From Helicobacter sp. (GTDB taxonomy: Bacteria > Campylobacterota > Campylobacteria > Campylobacterales > Helicobacteraceae): a DNA stretch of 42,072 nucleotides. The translations under genes and the position numbers were made by a program. The stretch covers positions 1 through 42,072 of the forward strand of contig NZ_JAIEFA010000038.1 in assembly GCF_029067145.1 (NCBI RefSeq), given 5' to 3'. The notes beneath the pieces were generated by a model. That model worked only from the letters and a program-made list of their open reading frames with translations. It searched no databases and was not told where the DNA came from. Below are positions 1 to 7,592 of this stretch, in pieces (position 1 is the stretch's first letter; each line of letters begins with the position of its first letter).

Positions 1-37
1 ATAATAATTTTTTTATTGGAAAATTATTATTATTTTT
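1..37. repeat. AT-only inverted repeat upstream of the catalase remnant
   Basis: Bases 1-11 are the exact reverse complement of bases 20-30 (ATAATAATTTT / AAAATTATTAT), with an 8-base loop. The right arm runs into TATTTTT, so the structure may continue left of the window. It could be a weak terminator of an upstream gene. It could also be a relic operator: Fur and PerR sites in this lineage are AT-rich palindromes of the TAATAAT/ATTATTA kind, and catalase genes are PerR or Fur targets. The sequence alone does not decide. Confidence 0.4.
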
Positions 38-112
38 ACAATTTGAGTGTCTAATTCTTATAGAAATAATAAAAGTTATTTTTAAAGTATATTCATCTTT
101 TAAGAGAAAGTA

Positions 113-328
113 ATGAAAAATTAACCAATATTTTTGCTATTCTCAACCATGGCAGGAGAGGCAGATACAAAAAGAGATGTCAGGGGATTTGCAATCAAAT
201 TCTACACCAAAGAAAGAAATTGGGATTTAGTCGGCAACAACGCAGCGTGGGATTTTTGGACATTATGCCTAGAGAGTCTGCACCAAGTAACAATTCTAAT
301 GAATAATCGTGGAATCCCAGCAAGTTAC
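113..328 (+). pseudogene. katA: Catalase (katA) remnant with internal deletions
   Basis: Three separate pieces of a Campylobacter-type small-subunit catalase lie in order. Bases 113-135 begin with ATG AAA and, if one A is restored to the A-run at 116-120, read M-K-K-L-T-N-I-F, the usual N-terminus. Next, without the haem distal-pocket region, comes FSTMAGEA...RDVRGFAIKFYT...NWDLVGNN (about 140-241). Then, lacking about 30 residues, comes AAWDFWTLCLESLHQVTILM.NRGIPASY (242-328). The catalytic His/Asn environment, the proximal Tyr and the whole C-terminal half are missing, so no catalase activity is possible. A purine-rich AAGAGAAAG precedes the original ATG. Matches are from memory of the family, but the string is long and distinctive. 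Confidence 0.85.
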
Positions 329-676
329 CACGATTCCATAAATTGCGCTAAAATGCTCTTACAAAAAGGCGCATTTGTAGATGAACGCAACGATAGAGGG
401 CAAACCCCTCTTGCTGGAGTATGCTTCAAGGGACATTTGGAAATGGCAAAACTCTTACTTACATTTGGTGCAAATCCGAATGCCAACAATGGTTTAGGCG
501 CGACACCCTACACCTTTGCAATTCTATTTGGAAGACAAGAAATTGCAGAATTATTGATAAAATATTCTCAAGTCAGCTTCTTTAAACGCATTCCACTCAC
601 AATCTTACGCTTAATTAAAAAATTTAAGTTTAGAAATAGAAGCTGTTTTGCTAAAGAAATGAATAAAATTTCTTGA
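134..676 (+). CDS. Chimeric open frame: catalase scraps fused to ankyrin repeats
   Basis: A 180-codon frame opening with TTG. Residues 3-65 are catalase-derived. From residue 66 the sequence becomes ankyrin-repeat protein: a partial repeat (SINCAKMLLQKGAFVDE), then two fuller ones around residues 87-118 and 120-143 (GQTPLAGVCFKGHLEMAKLLL, GATPYTFAILFGRQEIAELLI). It ends in a basic tail. In Campylobacter and Helicobacter the gene after katA commonly encodes an exported ankyrin protein that helps catalase (Cj1386 type). Here its signal peptide and first repeats are gone. There is no convincing ribosome binding site at the TTG, so translation is doubtful. The 3' end overlaps the convergent phosphatase gene by 66 bases. 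I read it as a decaying locus rather than a working fusion. Confidence 0.6.
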   Translation: MLFSTMAGEADTKRDVRGFAIKFYTKERNWDLVGNNAAWDFWTLCLESLHQVTILMNNRGIPASYHDSINCAKMLLQKGAFVDERNDRGQTPLAGVCFKGHLEMAKLLLTFGANPNANNGLGATPYTFAILFGRQEIAELLIKYSQVSFFKRIPLTILRLIKKFKFRNRSCFAKEMNKIS

Positions 677-1396
677 TTTTGTCTGCTTTGGAATTTCAGA
701 AACAAAAACTTGTTCAAAGATTCGTTTACTGGGATATTCCAATGCACTCAATCTTGCGTTTGGTTTGGTTTTATGATAAACACAACCCGTATCAATCGCA
801 GCAAAATTTTCTGTTATCAACACTTCTTTTTGCACATCGTGTCCAAACACATTAAACACCCCATATTTCTTTTTTGCTTCTTTTTGTAGATTGTGCATTT
901 TAAGTCTGCTCCAAGTAAGAGCTTGGGATTCTTTCTTGCGCGTTTTATAATAAGGTAATCCGAATCCGTGCGTAACAAACAATTTCCTCCCCTCCTCATC
1001 ACATAAGTCAATCTCCAAAAATCGCGGCAATTCCGCAAGCCACTCTAAATGCTCGTGGATTTTGCGCAAACCACCATATCTCCGATAACTTTCCATTGTT
1101 TCATAGCCCCCATTGCTAATCCACACGCTTCCTCTACCGCTACTTGGAATCTTATGGTAATACTCTAGCATTAGCTCTTCGTGATTTCCAAGCACGCAAG
1201 CAAAATGATTAGAAATTGCCAAATCAATTACTTCACAACTTTTATCTCCTCTATCAATCAAATCACCCGTTAAAATAATTTGTGATTCCCACTTTTGCGG
1301 TAGTTTTTCAATCAACAAACATAAAGTATCAAAACAACCATGCACATCACCAATAATATAGATGGGCTTAGAGCTATCCAACTGACTTATTCCCAA
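611..1396 (-). CDS. Calcineurin-like metallophosphoesterase (PPP/ApaH-like)
   Basis: A 261-residue protein with the ordered metal-binding blocks of the PPP-type phosphoesterases: IIGDVHGCFDTL near residue 15, TGDLIDRGDKS near 43, LGNHEEL near 69, VTHGFG near 142 and FGHD near 184. These coordinate the two-metal centre. Substrates in the family range from phosphoproteins to diadenosine tetraphosphate, and the sequence does not settle which applies. It is probably cytoplasmic, since no signal peptide is seen. TTG at 1396 is chosen because AGGA lies about 9 bases upstream and the GDVHG block needs that N-terminus. It lies 28 bases downstream of the phosphate permease gene on the same strand, so the two may share a transcript. 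Its 3' end overlaps the ankyrin/catalase relic. Confidence 0.8.
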   Translation of the reverse strand: MGISQLDSSKPIYIIGDVHGCFDTLCLLIEKLPQKWESQIILTGDLIDRGDKSCEVIDLAISNHFACVLGNHEELMLEYYHKIPSSGRGSVWISNGGYETMESYRRYGGLRKIHEHLEWLAELPRFLEIDLCDEEGRKLFVTHGFGLPYYKTRKKESQALTWSRLKMHNLQKEAKKKYGVFNVFGHDVQKEVLITENFAAIDTGCVYHKTKPNARLSALEYPSKRIFEQVFVSEIPKQTKSRNFIHFFSKTASISKLKFFN

Positions 1397-1424
1397 CTCT
1401 TAACTTCCTAAACATCTTTAAAAT

Positions 1425-3005
1425 TTAGAATCCGATTGCAGAAAGTATGAAATAACAAACTGCACTAAAAATAGCAGATGCAGGCACAGTGATAACCCAA
1501 GCAGCAATAATTTTGTTTATCGCAGAACGTTTGACAAGTTCCTCTTGATAGGCTTCTTTTAGTCTTTTTTGCTCTTTTTTCTTCAATTCTGGAATCTCAA
1601 TGTTTTTTTGTGTTCCTTTCGTTTTCTTATGGTCAATGCTTTTAAGAATCGCTCTTTTTCTACGAATAGAGGCATTACGAAATTTATCCAAAAATTCTTT
1701 AACCTTTTCGTTATCTTCTCCCTTGCGAGATTCTAAAATCTTTAACTCCATCTCTTTGTATTGTCGTTTTAGATGTTCGCGCAAAAAACCTATTCCAAAA
1801 ACTGCACCAATCGCGATATGAGTGGAGCTTACGGGCATTCCTAATTCACTTGCAACCAACACAGTTAAAGCCGCACTCATCGCAATACAATAAGCACGCA
1901 TCTGGTCTAATTCTGTAATCTCACTACCCACTGTGCGAATAAGTCTTGGTCCAAAAAGCGCAAGTCCAATAGAGATTCCAAGCCCACCAATTAGCATAAT
2001 CCAAAAGGGCACACTGATTTGGCTAGCGTCAAACGCAACTTTCAAAGCACTATTAATTGCCGCTAATGGTCCCACAGCATTTGCCACATCGTTTGCGCCG
2101 TGTGCAAAGCTCAAGAGCGCCACTGCAAAAATCAAAGGAAGAGTAAAAAGCTTATTAATTTCTTCTTTTTTATTTTCCAAGCCCTCTAAAGCTTTCTTGA
2201 TGATAGGTTTAACAACAAAATAAACCACAATAGCAATAAGAATGCTAATACCAAATGCAATTTGCGGCTCTAATTGAATGACATGTTTTAAGCCTTTGTT
2301 GATTAAATATAAACTAAATGCCCAAGTCATAAAAGCTATCAAGTAAGGCACGATATTTTCTGCCGAGGTTTTCTTGTTTTTTTTGTAAGTAATGGTATGC
2401 TTAATAAAAAACAATAAAATTGCAGCAATCACTCCACCCATTACAGGAGAAATTACCCAACTACTTGCAATTTTACCGAGTGCAGCCCAATTCGCTACAC
2501 CAAATCCACCTGCTGCGATTCCAGCTCCTAGAATACCTCCAACAATGGCGTGTGTTGTAGAAACAGGCGCACCAATCACAGTGGCGATGTTTAACCAAAT
2601 TGCACCTGAAATTAATGCTGCAAGCATTAAAGTAACAAACTGACTAGAATCACCAATGGCATCTGCAGAAATAATCCCTTTACTTACCGTGCCGACGACT
2701 TCTCCACCCGCAATCAATGCTCCTAAAATCTCGCATATTGCCGCAATAATAATCGCGCCTGTCATTGTCAAGGCTTTAGAACCAACAGCTGGTCCCATAT
2801 TGTTTGCCACATCGTTTGCGCCAATATTGAGTGCCATATATCCACCTACAATTGCTGCAAATCCTAGCAAAATCGGATTCGTAACGCTCTCTGCAAAAGC
2901 AACCATTACAAGAATAGCAAGGACAAATACAAAGATTATACTTGCTTTTTGCAAGCTCTCTTTGTTTATCTTGAACCCTCTATCAGGCTGTAAAAAATTC
3001 TCCAT
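1425..3005 (-). CDS. pitA: Inorganic phosphate permease, PiT family
   Basis: A 526-residue polytopic inner-membrane protein. It carries the duplicated PiT signature: GANDVANNMGPAVGS near residue 62 and GANDVANAVGPLAA near residue 302. The repeats mark the two inverted halves of the fold that binds phosphate with Na+ or H+. A long charged cytoplasmic segment near residues 410-490 (KKTKGTQKN..KKKEQKRLKEAY) separates the last membrane spans. The ATG at 3005 has AAAGGAG 6 bases upstream. It is probably the main phosphate uptake route here, as in H. pylori, which relies on a PiT transporter. The gene symbol is by family and the coupling ion is not readable from sequence. Confidence 0.92.
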   Translation of the reverse strand: MENFLQPDRGFKINKESLQKASIIFVFVLAILVMVAFAESVTNPILLGFAAIVGGYMALNIGANDVANNMGPAVGSKALTMTGAIIIAAICEILGALIAGGEVVGTVSKGIISADAIGDSSQFVTLMLAALISGAIWLNIATVIGAPVSTTHAIVGGILGAGIAAGGFGVANWAALGKIASSWVISPVMGGVIAAILLFFIKHTITYKKNKKTSAENIVPYLIAFMTWAFSLYLINKGLKHVIQLEPQIAFGISILIAIVVYFVVKPIIKKALEGLENKKEEINKLFTLPLIFAVALLSFAHGANDVANAVGPLAAINSALKVAFDASQISVPFWIMLIGGLGISIGLALFGPRLIRTVGSEITELDQMRAYCIAMSAALTVLVASELGMPVSSTHIAIGAVFGIGFLREHLKRQYKEMELKILESRKGEDNEKVKEFLDKFRNASIRRKRAILKSIDHKKTKGTQKNIEIPELKKKEQKRLKEAYQEELVKRSAINKIIAAWVITVPASAIFSAVCYFILSAIGF

Positions 3006-3150
3006 ACACTCTCCTTTTCAAGAATACAAAATTAAAAATTAACATACATCAATATCTTTATAATTATAGCATAATTTGACCTAACAAATTATTAATCTTT
3101 AAACAAATTTTCAGAATCTTGCTTTTATTTTATTTTTGTTTTTTAGGATT

Positions 3151-3600
3151 CTATTCTAGCATATTCTTCAACATTTCACTTATGCGTTTGCCGTCTGCAA
3201 CCTCTCCTAATGCCTTGCTTGCAACACCCATAATTTTGCCCATATCTTTTTTGGATTTTGTTCCTAATTCATTCAAAATTTTCTCCAATGCTTTGTGTAA
3301 ATCCTCATCATTACATTGCTTTGGTAAATATTCCATAATCACTTGCATTTCAAAATTTTCTTTTTGATAGAGGTCCTCTCGCCCTGCCCTTTGATAAGCT
3401 TCTGCTGCTTCTACTCTTTGTTTATAAGCCTTTTTAAGAATCAAAATGACATCTTTATCCTCCAAGACTTTTCTTTCATCTACTTCAATTTGTTTGAGCG
3501 CACTACTCAACATTCTAAGCGCATCGCGTTTTTCTTTATGATTCTCTTTCATTGCGCTTTTAATATCATTTAAGATTCTTTCTTTGATTGCACTTGACAT
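3151..3600 (-). CDS. GatB/YqeY family protein
   Basis: A 149-residue cytoplasmic protein. It has the YqeY layout: a helical N-terminal domain with ILNDIKSAMKE and KRDALRMLSSALKQIEVDER, then a C-terminal domain with LPKQCNDEDLHKALEKIL and KDMGKIMGVASKAL resembling the tail domain of GatB. The family is thought to be connected with tRNA-dependent amidation, but no reaction is proven for the free-standing form. Length matches the family (about 150). ATG at 3600 is preceded by AAGGA. It is divergent from flgH, with the shared region holding both promoters. Confidence 0.88.
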   Translation of the reverse strand: MSSAIKERILNDIKSAMKENHKEKRDALRMLSSALKQIEVDERKVLEDKDVILILKKAYKQRVEAAEAYQRAGREDLYQKENFEMQVIMEYLPKQCNDEDLHKALEKILNELGTKSKKDMGKIMGVASKALGEVADGKRISEMLKNMLE

Positions 3601-3616
3601 TCTTATCCTTATATTT

Positions 3617-3634
3617 TGGAATGAGCTTTGCTTA
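3617..3634 (+). promoter_or_regulatory. Sigma-54 (RpoN) promoter of flgH
   Basis: TTGGAATGAGCTTTGCTT matches the epsilonproteobacterial RpoN pattern GGAA-N6-TTGCTT exactly, with the obligatory GG and GC ten bases apart (GG at 3619-3620, GC at 3631-3632). Transcription would start near 3644, about 40 bases before the flgH ATG. Rod and ring genes are RpoN-dependent in Campylobacter, so position and function agree. Confidence 0.65.
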
Positions 3635-3654
3635 ACTCTTTTAAAACTTTAGGA

Positions 3655-3660
3655 TTATAC
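3655..3660 (-). promoter_or_regulatory. Candidate -10 box for the YqeY-family gene
   Basis: Read on the minus strand the hexamer is TATAAT, 55 bases upstream of the ATG at 3600. Helicobacter housekeeping promoters usually show a strong -10 and little -35, which fits here. Confidence 0.45.
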
Positions 3661-3684
3661 CTAAAATTCACATAAGGAAATGCT

Positions 3685-4419
3685 ATGAAATGTAGAATCG
3701 TCTTTCTCCATACTTTGTCGTTTGTATCCTATTTTATGATTGGATTATTCTTTGTGGGTTGCGCCACGACAGACCCACAAATCTCGTTTCGTCCTCCAGC
3801 CTATGTAGAAGAGCTGCCGCCAAAAGAAGAGGAAGATAATTTTGGTAATCCGGGAAGTATTTTTGGGCAGGGAGATAATTTGCTATTTTCTGACCGCCGC
3901 GCAATGCAACTTAACGATTTAGTAACCGTAATTATCAATCAAACAGCGCAAGCAAGCTCTACTGCTAACAAGAATCTTAATGAGACTTCCAATTCCAATT
4001 TGACAGGACCGGGAATCACTTTTGGAGGACCTAGCAACAGCATTGCCAAGCTAACAGGCAAGTTAAGCAATGTTACAGGATTTGGCATTACAAGCGGCGA
4101 AAATACTTCAACCTATCAAGGAACAGGTTCTCAAAACCGACAAGAAACTTTCTCTACTACGATTGCAGCGCGTATTATCAAAGTAATGCAAAATGGTAAT
4201 TATTTCATTGAAGGCAGCCGCGAAGTGCTGATTAATGGCGAGAAACAAATCATTCACTTAAGTGGCGTTGTGCGTCCGACAGATATTGCGCGCAATAACA
4301 CCATAGAATCCCAATATATTGCGGACGCAAAAATTATGTATGATACACAAGGCGAGTTAAAGAAAAGCACAGAAAAAGGTTGGGGAACAAAACTTATTGA
4401 ATCCGTTTGGCCTTTTTAA
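3685..4419 (+). CDS. flgH: Flagellar L-ring protein FlgH
   Basis: A 244-residue outer-membrane lipoprotein that forms the L-ring around the flagellar rod. A lipoprotein signal peptide runs to FVGC with the lipidated Cys at residue 26, giving CATTDP as the mature start. Family blocks include GSIFGQGDNLLFSDRRAMQLNDLVTVII near residues 53-90, RIIKVMQNGNYFIEGSREVLINGEKQ near 158-190 and SGVVRPTDIARNNTIESQYIADAKI near 195-220. It begins at ATG 3685 with AAGGAAA 4 bases upstream. It stands alone here, unlike flgFGHIJ clusters elsewhere, and has its own sigma-54 promoter just upstream. Confidence 0.95.
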   Translation: MKCRIVFLHTLSFVSYFMIGLFFVGCATTDPQISFRPPAYVEELPPKEEEDNFGNPGSIFGQGDNLLFSDRRAMQLNDLVTVIINQTAQASSTANKNLNETSNSNLTGPGITFGGPSNSIAKLTGKLSNVTGFGITSGENTSTYQGTGSQNRQETFSTTIAARIIKVMQNGNYFIEGSREVLINGEKQIIHLSGVVRPTDIARNNTIESQYIADAKIMYDTQGELKKSTEKGWGTKLIESVWPF

Positions 4420-4434
4420 GACAAATTTTGTCTT
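4418..4434 (+). terminator. Short hairpin at the flgH stop codon
   Basis: AAGACA-AATTT-TGTCTT folds back on itself directly over the flgH TAA. No long T-run follows (GATTTGC), so it would be a weak terminator at best. It separates the flagellar transcript from thrC. Confidence 0.35.
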
Positions 4435-4441
4435 GATTTGC

Positions 4442-4447
4442 TAAAAT
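4442..4447 (+). promoter_or_regulatory. Candidate -10 box for thrC
   Basis: TAAAAT preceded by TTTGC, 27 bases before the GTG start of thrC. The same TTTGC-TA-AAT arrangement occurs before yejA, which supports a housekeeping promoter. Confidence 0.4.
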
Positions 4448-4474
4448 ACGCAAATTTATTTACAAAGGATTTGC

Positions 4475-5941
4475 GTGCAAACACAACATTTCATCGGCAC
4501 CCGTGGGGGACAAGACTTAGCTTTTACCTTTAAAGATGCGATTTTAAATCCTAATGCTGCATTTGGGGGGCTTTATACAGCTAAAAAACTACCAAAATTT
4601 GACGAAGACGCAATTAAGGAATTCAGTCAGCTAACTTATGAGGAATTAGCACAAGAGATTTTTCATCGTTTAGGGCTTAATGTGCATAAAGAACTCTTAG
4701 AGGAAGCACTTAGCCTTTATGAAGATTTTGACGATTCTACTACTCCAGCACCTCTTTATTCTGTGCATCCTTATCTTAATATCCAAAAGCTTTATTGCGG
4801 ACCTACGCGTGCCTTTAAAGATATGGCATTGCAACCATTTGGAGTTTTGTTTGGAGGTTTTTTAAGAGAATCCAAAAAAGAAACTGATTACCTTATTTTG
4901 GTAGCAACTAGCGGCGATACAGGTCCTGCAACCCTGCAAAGTTTTGCCAACAAGCCACAGATTAAAGTTGTCTGCATTTATCCAGAAGGTGGAACAAGTG
5001 AAGTGCAGCGACTACAAATGACAACCATTAATGCAGAAAACATAAAAGTTTTTGGTATCAAAGGAGATTTTGATGAGGCGCAAACCTTGCTTAAAAACCT
5101 GCTTAAAGACCCAAGATTTAATGCGATTTTAAAATCCAAAAACATTGCTTTAAGTGCTGCAAATAGCGTCAATTTTGGTAGAATCGCATTTCAGATTCTT
5201 TATCATATTTATGCAAGCTTGCAAATCTTTAAAATCAATCATCAAAAAATTCATATTATCGTTCCAAGTGGTAACTTTGGTAATGCGTTGGGAGCATTTT
5301 ATGCAAAACTAATGGGATTCCCAATTGAACGCATTTGGATTGCCTCTAATGCTAACAATGTTTTAACAGAGTTCATTAAAACAGGTGTTTATGATATTTC
5401 AGAAAAATCCTTGCAAAAAACCTATTCGCCCGCAATGGATATTTTAAAAAGCTCCAATATTGAGCGTGTGCTATTTACTTTATTTGACGCACAACGCACA
5501 AGAGAGCTTATGGAATCACTAGAACAAAATGGCAAATACAGCCTAACCAAAGAAGAGCTTGCGTGGGTGCAAACTTACTTTAGTGCCACAAGTTGCGATG
5601 ATAATTATTGCCTTAACATAATGAAAACTTACGCCCAAAAAGGCTATATCATAGACCCACATACAGCTTGTGGATTCAAAGCATTTGAGGAAATCAAAGT
5701 CAAATTTCCAAACACTCCTTGTGTGCTTTGCTCCACTGCAGAATGGACAAAATTTGCTCCCACATTAGCCAAAGCATTAGGCTTGGGGGATTTAAGCGAC
5801 AAAGAGGCGTTAGAGCAAATTTCTAAAGCCTATAAAATCAATATCCCAAAACAAATTTTCACACTCTTTAATCAACCAGAAGTCCATCAAGAAGCTTTCA
5901 GCGCAGAAGTTTTGGGTGAAAAAATTTTAGAATGGCTATAA
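4475..5941 (+). CDS. thrC: Threonine synthase
   Basis: A 488-residue PLP enzyme converting O-phosphohomoserine to threonine. The N-terminal domain (FIGTRGGQDLAFTFKDAIL, LYTAKKLP, LTYEELAQEIF) is the fungal/enterobacterial-type ThrC extension. PLP is held by Lys115 in PTRAFKDMA, and the phosphate-binding SGDTGPAT loop is near residue 150. Further blocks are VPSGNFGNALGA near 265 and HTACGFKA near 397. The GTG at 4475 is preferred: AAAGGA lies 7 bases upstream and there is no earlier in-frame start with a binding site. Ten bases separate it from glyQ. Confidence 0.95.
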   Translation: MQTQHFIGTRGGQDLAFTFKDAILNPNAAFGGLYTAKKLPKFDEDAIKEFSQLTYEELAQEIFHRLGLNVHKELLEEALSLYEDFDDSTTPAPLYSVHPYLNIQKLYCGPTRAFKDMALQPFGVLFGGFLRESKKETDYLILVATSGDTGPATLQSFANKPQIKVVCIYPEGGTSEVQRLQMTTINAENIKVFGIKGDFDEAQTLLKNLLKDPRFNAILKSKNIALSAANSVNFGRIAFQILYHIYASLQIFKINHQKIHIIVPSGNFGNALGAFYAKLMGFPIERIWIASNANNVLTEFIKTGVYDISEKSLQKTYSPAMDILKSSNIERVLFTLFDAQRTRELMESLEQNGKYSLTKEELAWVQTYFSATSCDDNYCLNIMKTYAQKGYIIDPHTACGFKAFEEIKVKFPNTPCVLCSTAEWTKFAPTLAKALGLGDLSDKEALEQISKAYKINIPKQIFTLFNQPEVHQEAFSAEVLGEKILEWL

Positions 5942-5951
5942 GGAATCTTTA

Positions 5952-6845
5952 ATGCTATATTTCTCTGATTTGCTTTTAAAATTACAACAATTTTGGCGCG
6001 AACAAAATTGCCTCATTATCCAACCTTACGATATTCCCGCAGGTGCAGGCACTTTTCACCCGGCTACTATGCTTAGGAGTTTGGATTCTAAACCTTGGAG
6101 CGTGGCTTATGTTGCACCTTCTCGTCGTCCTACAGATGGACGCTATGGAGAGAATCCCAATCGTTTAGGCAGTTACTATCAGTTTCAAGTGCTCGTTAAG
6201 CCAAGCCCAAACAACATTCAAGAATTATATTTAAAAAGCCTAGAATACTTGGGTTTGAATCTAAAAAACCACGATGTGCGATTCGTAGAAGATAATTGGG
6301 AATCTCCAACACTTGGGGCTTGGGGCTTAGGTTGGGAAGTTTGGTTAGATGGTATGGAAGTAACACAATTTACTTATTTTCAACAAGTTGGAGGGATTCC
6401 TTGCGATCCAGTGGCTGTCGAAATCACCTATGGAACAGAGAGATTGGCAATGTATCTACAAGGCATAGAAAATGTCTTTGAGATTGCTTGGAATGAAAAT
6501 TATACCTATGCAGATGTGCATTTAGAGGGGGAATATGAATTTTCAAAATACAATTTTGAAGTCGCAGATACCGCAATGCTCTTTGAGTTTTTTGCCAAAA
6601 TGCAGCAAGAAGGAAACCGCTCATTAGAAGCGGGATTGCCTTTGCCTGCTTATGATTGCGCTATGCTTGCAAGCCATTTATTCAATGTATTAGACGCACG
6701 CAAAGCAATTTCTGCAACAGAGAGGCAAAATTATATTTTAAAAATCCGCGAACTCTCTAAATCTTGTGCAACTCTCTATAAAGAGCAAGAATCCTTGCGT
6801 CAAGAGCGTCTCAAACTCGCAAAGCAAAAATCAAATGAAACATAA
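5952..6845 (+). CDS. glyQ: Glycine-tRNA ligase alpha subunit
   Basis: A 297-residue catalytic subunit of the bacterial alpha2beta2 glycyl-tRNA synthetase. Family strings are QFWREQNCLIIQPYDIPAGAGT near residues 13-34, FHPATMLRSL, YVAPSRRPTDGRYGENPNR near 54 and FVEDNWESPTLGAWGLGWEV near 111. The beta subunit gene glyS is not adjacent, as is normal in Helicobacter where the two are unlinked. The 3' end overlaps the next gene by 11 bases, which implies translational coupling. Confidence 0.96.
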   Translation: MLYFSDLLLKLQQFWREQNCLIIQPYDIPAGAGTFHPATMLRSLDSKPWSVAYVAPSRRPTDGRYGENPNRLGSYYQFQVLVKPSPNNIQELYLKSLEYLGLNLKNHDVRFVEDNWESPTLGAWGLGWEVWLDGMEVTQFTYFQQVGGIPCDPVAVEITYGTERLAMYLQGIENVFEIAWNENYTYADVHLEGEYEFSKYNFEVADTAMLFEFFAKMQQEGNRSLEAGLPLPAYDCAMLASHLFNVLDARKAISATERQNYILKIRELSKSCATLYKEQESLRQERLKLAKQKSNET

Positions 6846-7569
6846 TCTTGCTACGATTCTAAATTTTTTGGACACCTTAAGTCCTTTCAATCTGCAAGAA
6901 TCTTGGGATAATTCTGGATTGATTCTAGGCACACCACAGCACAATTTTAAAAAAATTTATTTAAGCTTAGAAGTAACAGAATCCGTATTAGAGCAAATGG
7001 AGCAAGATTCTTTGCTTATCACGCACCACCCATTGATTTTTAATCCACTTAAAACATTAGTCTTTGAGGATTATCCTGCTAAACTCTTACGATTAGCTAT
7101 TTTAAAAAACATTCAACTTATTGCAATGCACACGAATTTTGATAAAACACATTTTGGCAAATATATTGTTCAAGAGATTCTAAAAATCCAAGAATTTGAA
7201 CAACAAGATTTTGTTGTTTATTTTCAATGGAACGGCACTTTGGAATCTCTTTGTGCTCATATCAAAAACAAACTTTCTCTCAAACAAATAAAAATTACCG
7301 AATCGCAGAATTTGCATTGCCAAAATATTGCTCTTATTACAGGTAGTGGCGGGGGGTTCGTGCGTCATCTTGCTAAAATAGATTGTCTCATTACAGGAGA
7401 TATAAAATACCACGAAGCAATGGAAGCCATCGTGCGCAATTTTCATCTTATAGATTGCGGACATTATGAATTAGAGCATTATTTTGGAGAAATTTTATTG
7501 CCTCTTTTGACAAATCAAGGCTATAAAGCTATAATTTTAGATTCGCAAAATCCCTTTAATTTTGTCTAA
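6835..7569 (+). CDS. Nif3-like dinuclear metal centre protein
   Basis: A 244-residue protein of the NIF3/YbgI family, which forms toroidal hexamers with a two-metal site. Metal-ligand blocks are SLEVTESVLEQ near residue 43, LLITHHPLIF near 61, MHTNFDKTHFG near 99 and DCGHYELE near 213. Some relatives are reported as GTP cyclohydrolase 1 type 2-like, but the activity is uncertain. The start is the ATG at 6835, inside the end of glyQ. A longer in-frame extension back to 6766 would overlap the whole glyQ C-terminus and has no family similarity. It sits between glyQ and the HP0958 homologue exactly as in H. pylori. Confidence 0.88.
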   Translation: MKHNLATILNFLDTLSPFNLQESWDNSGLILGTPQHNFKKIYLSLEVTESVLEQMEQDSLLITHHPLIFNPLKTLVFEDYPAKLLRLAILKNIQLIAMHTNFDKTHFGKYIVQEILKIQEFEQQDFVVYFQWNGTLESLCAHIKNKLSLKQIKITESQNLHCQNIALITGSGGGFVRHLAKIDCLITGDIKYHEAMEAIVRNFHLIDCGHYELEHYFGEILLPLLTNQGYKAIILDSQNPFNFV

Positions 7570-7592
7570 AATTTTAACCTTTGGAGCTATGT

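Noticed and set aside
1600..3042. Several open frames antisense to the phosphate permease gene
   Set aside because: They are rich in Ala, Ile, Pro and Thr, mirroring the membrane protein on the other strand, and have no binding sites or recognisable domains.
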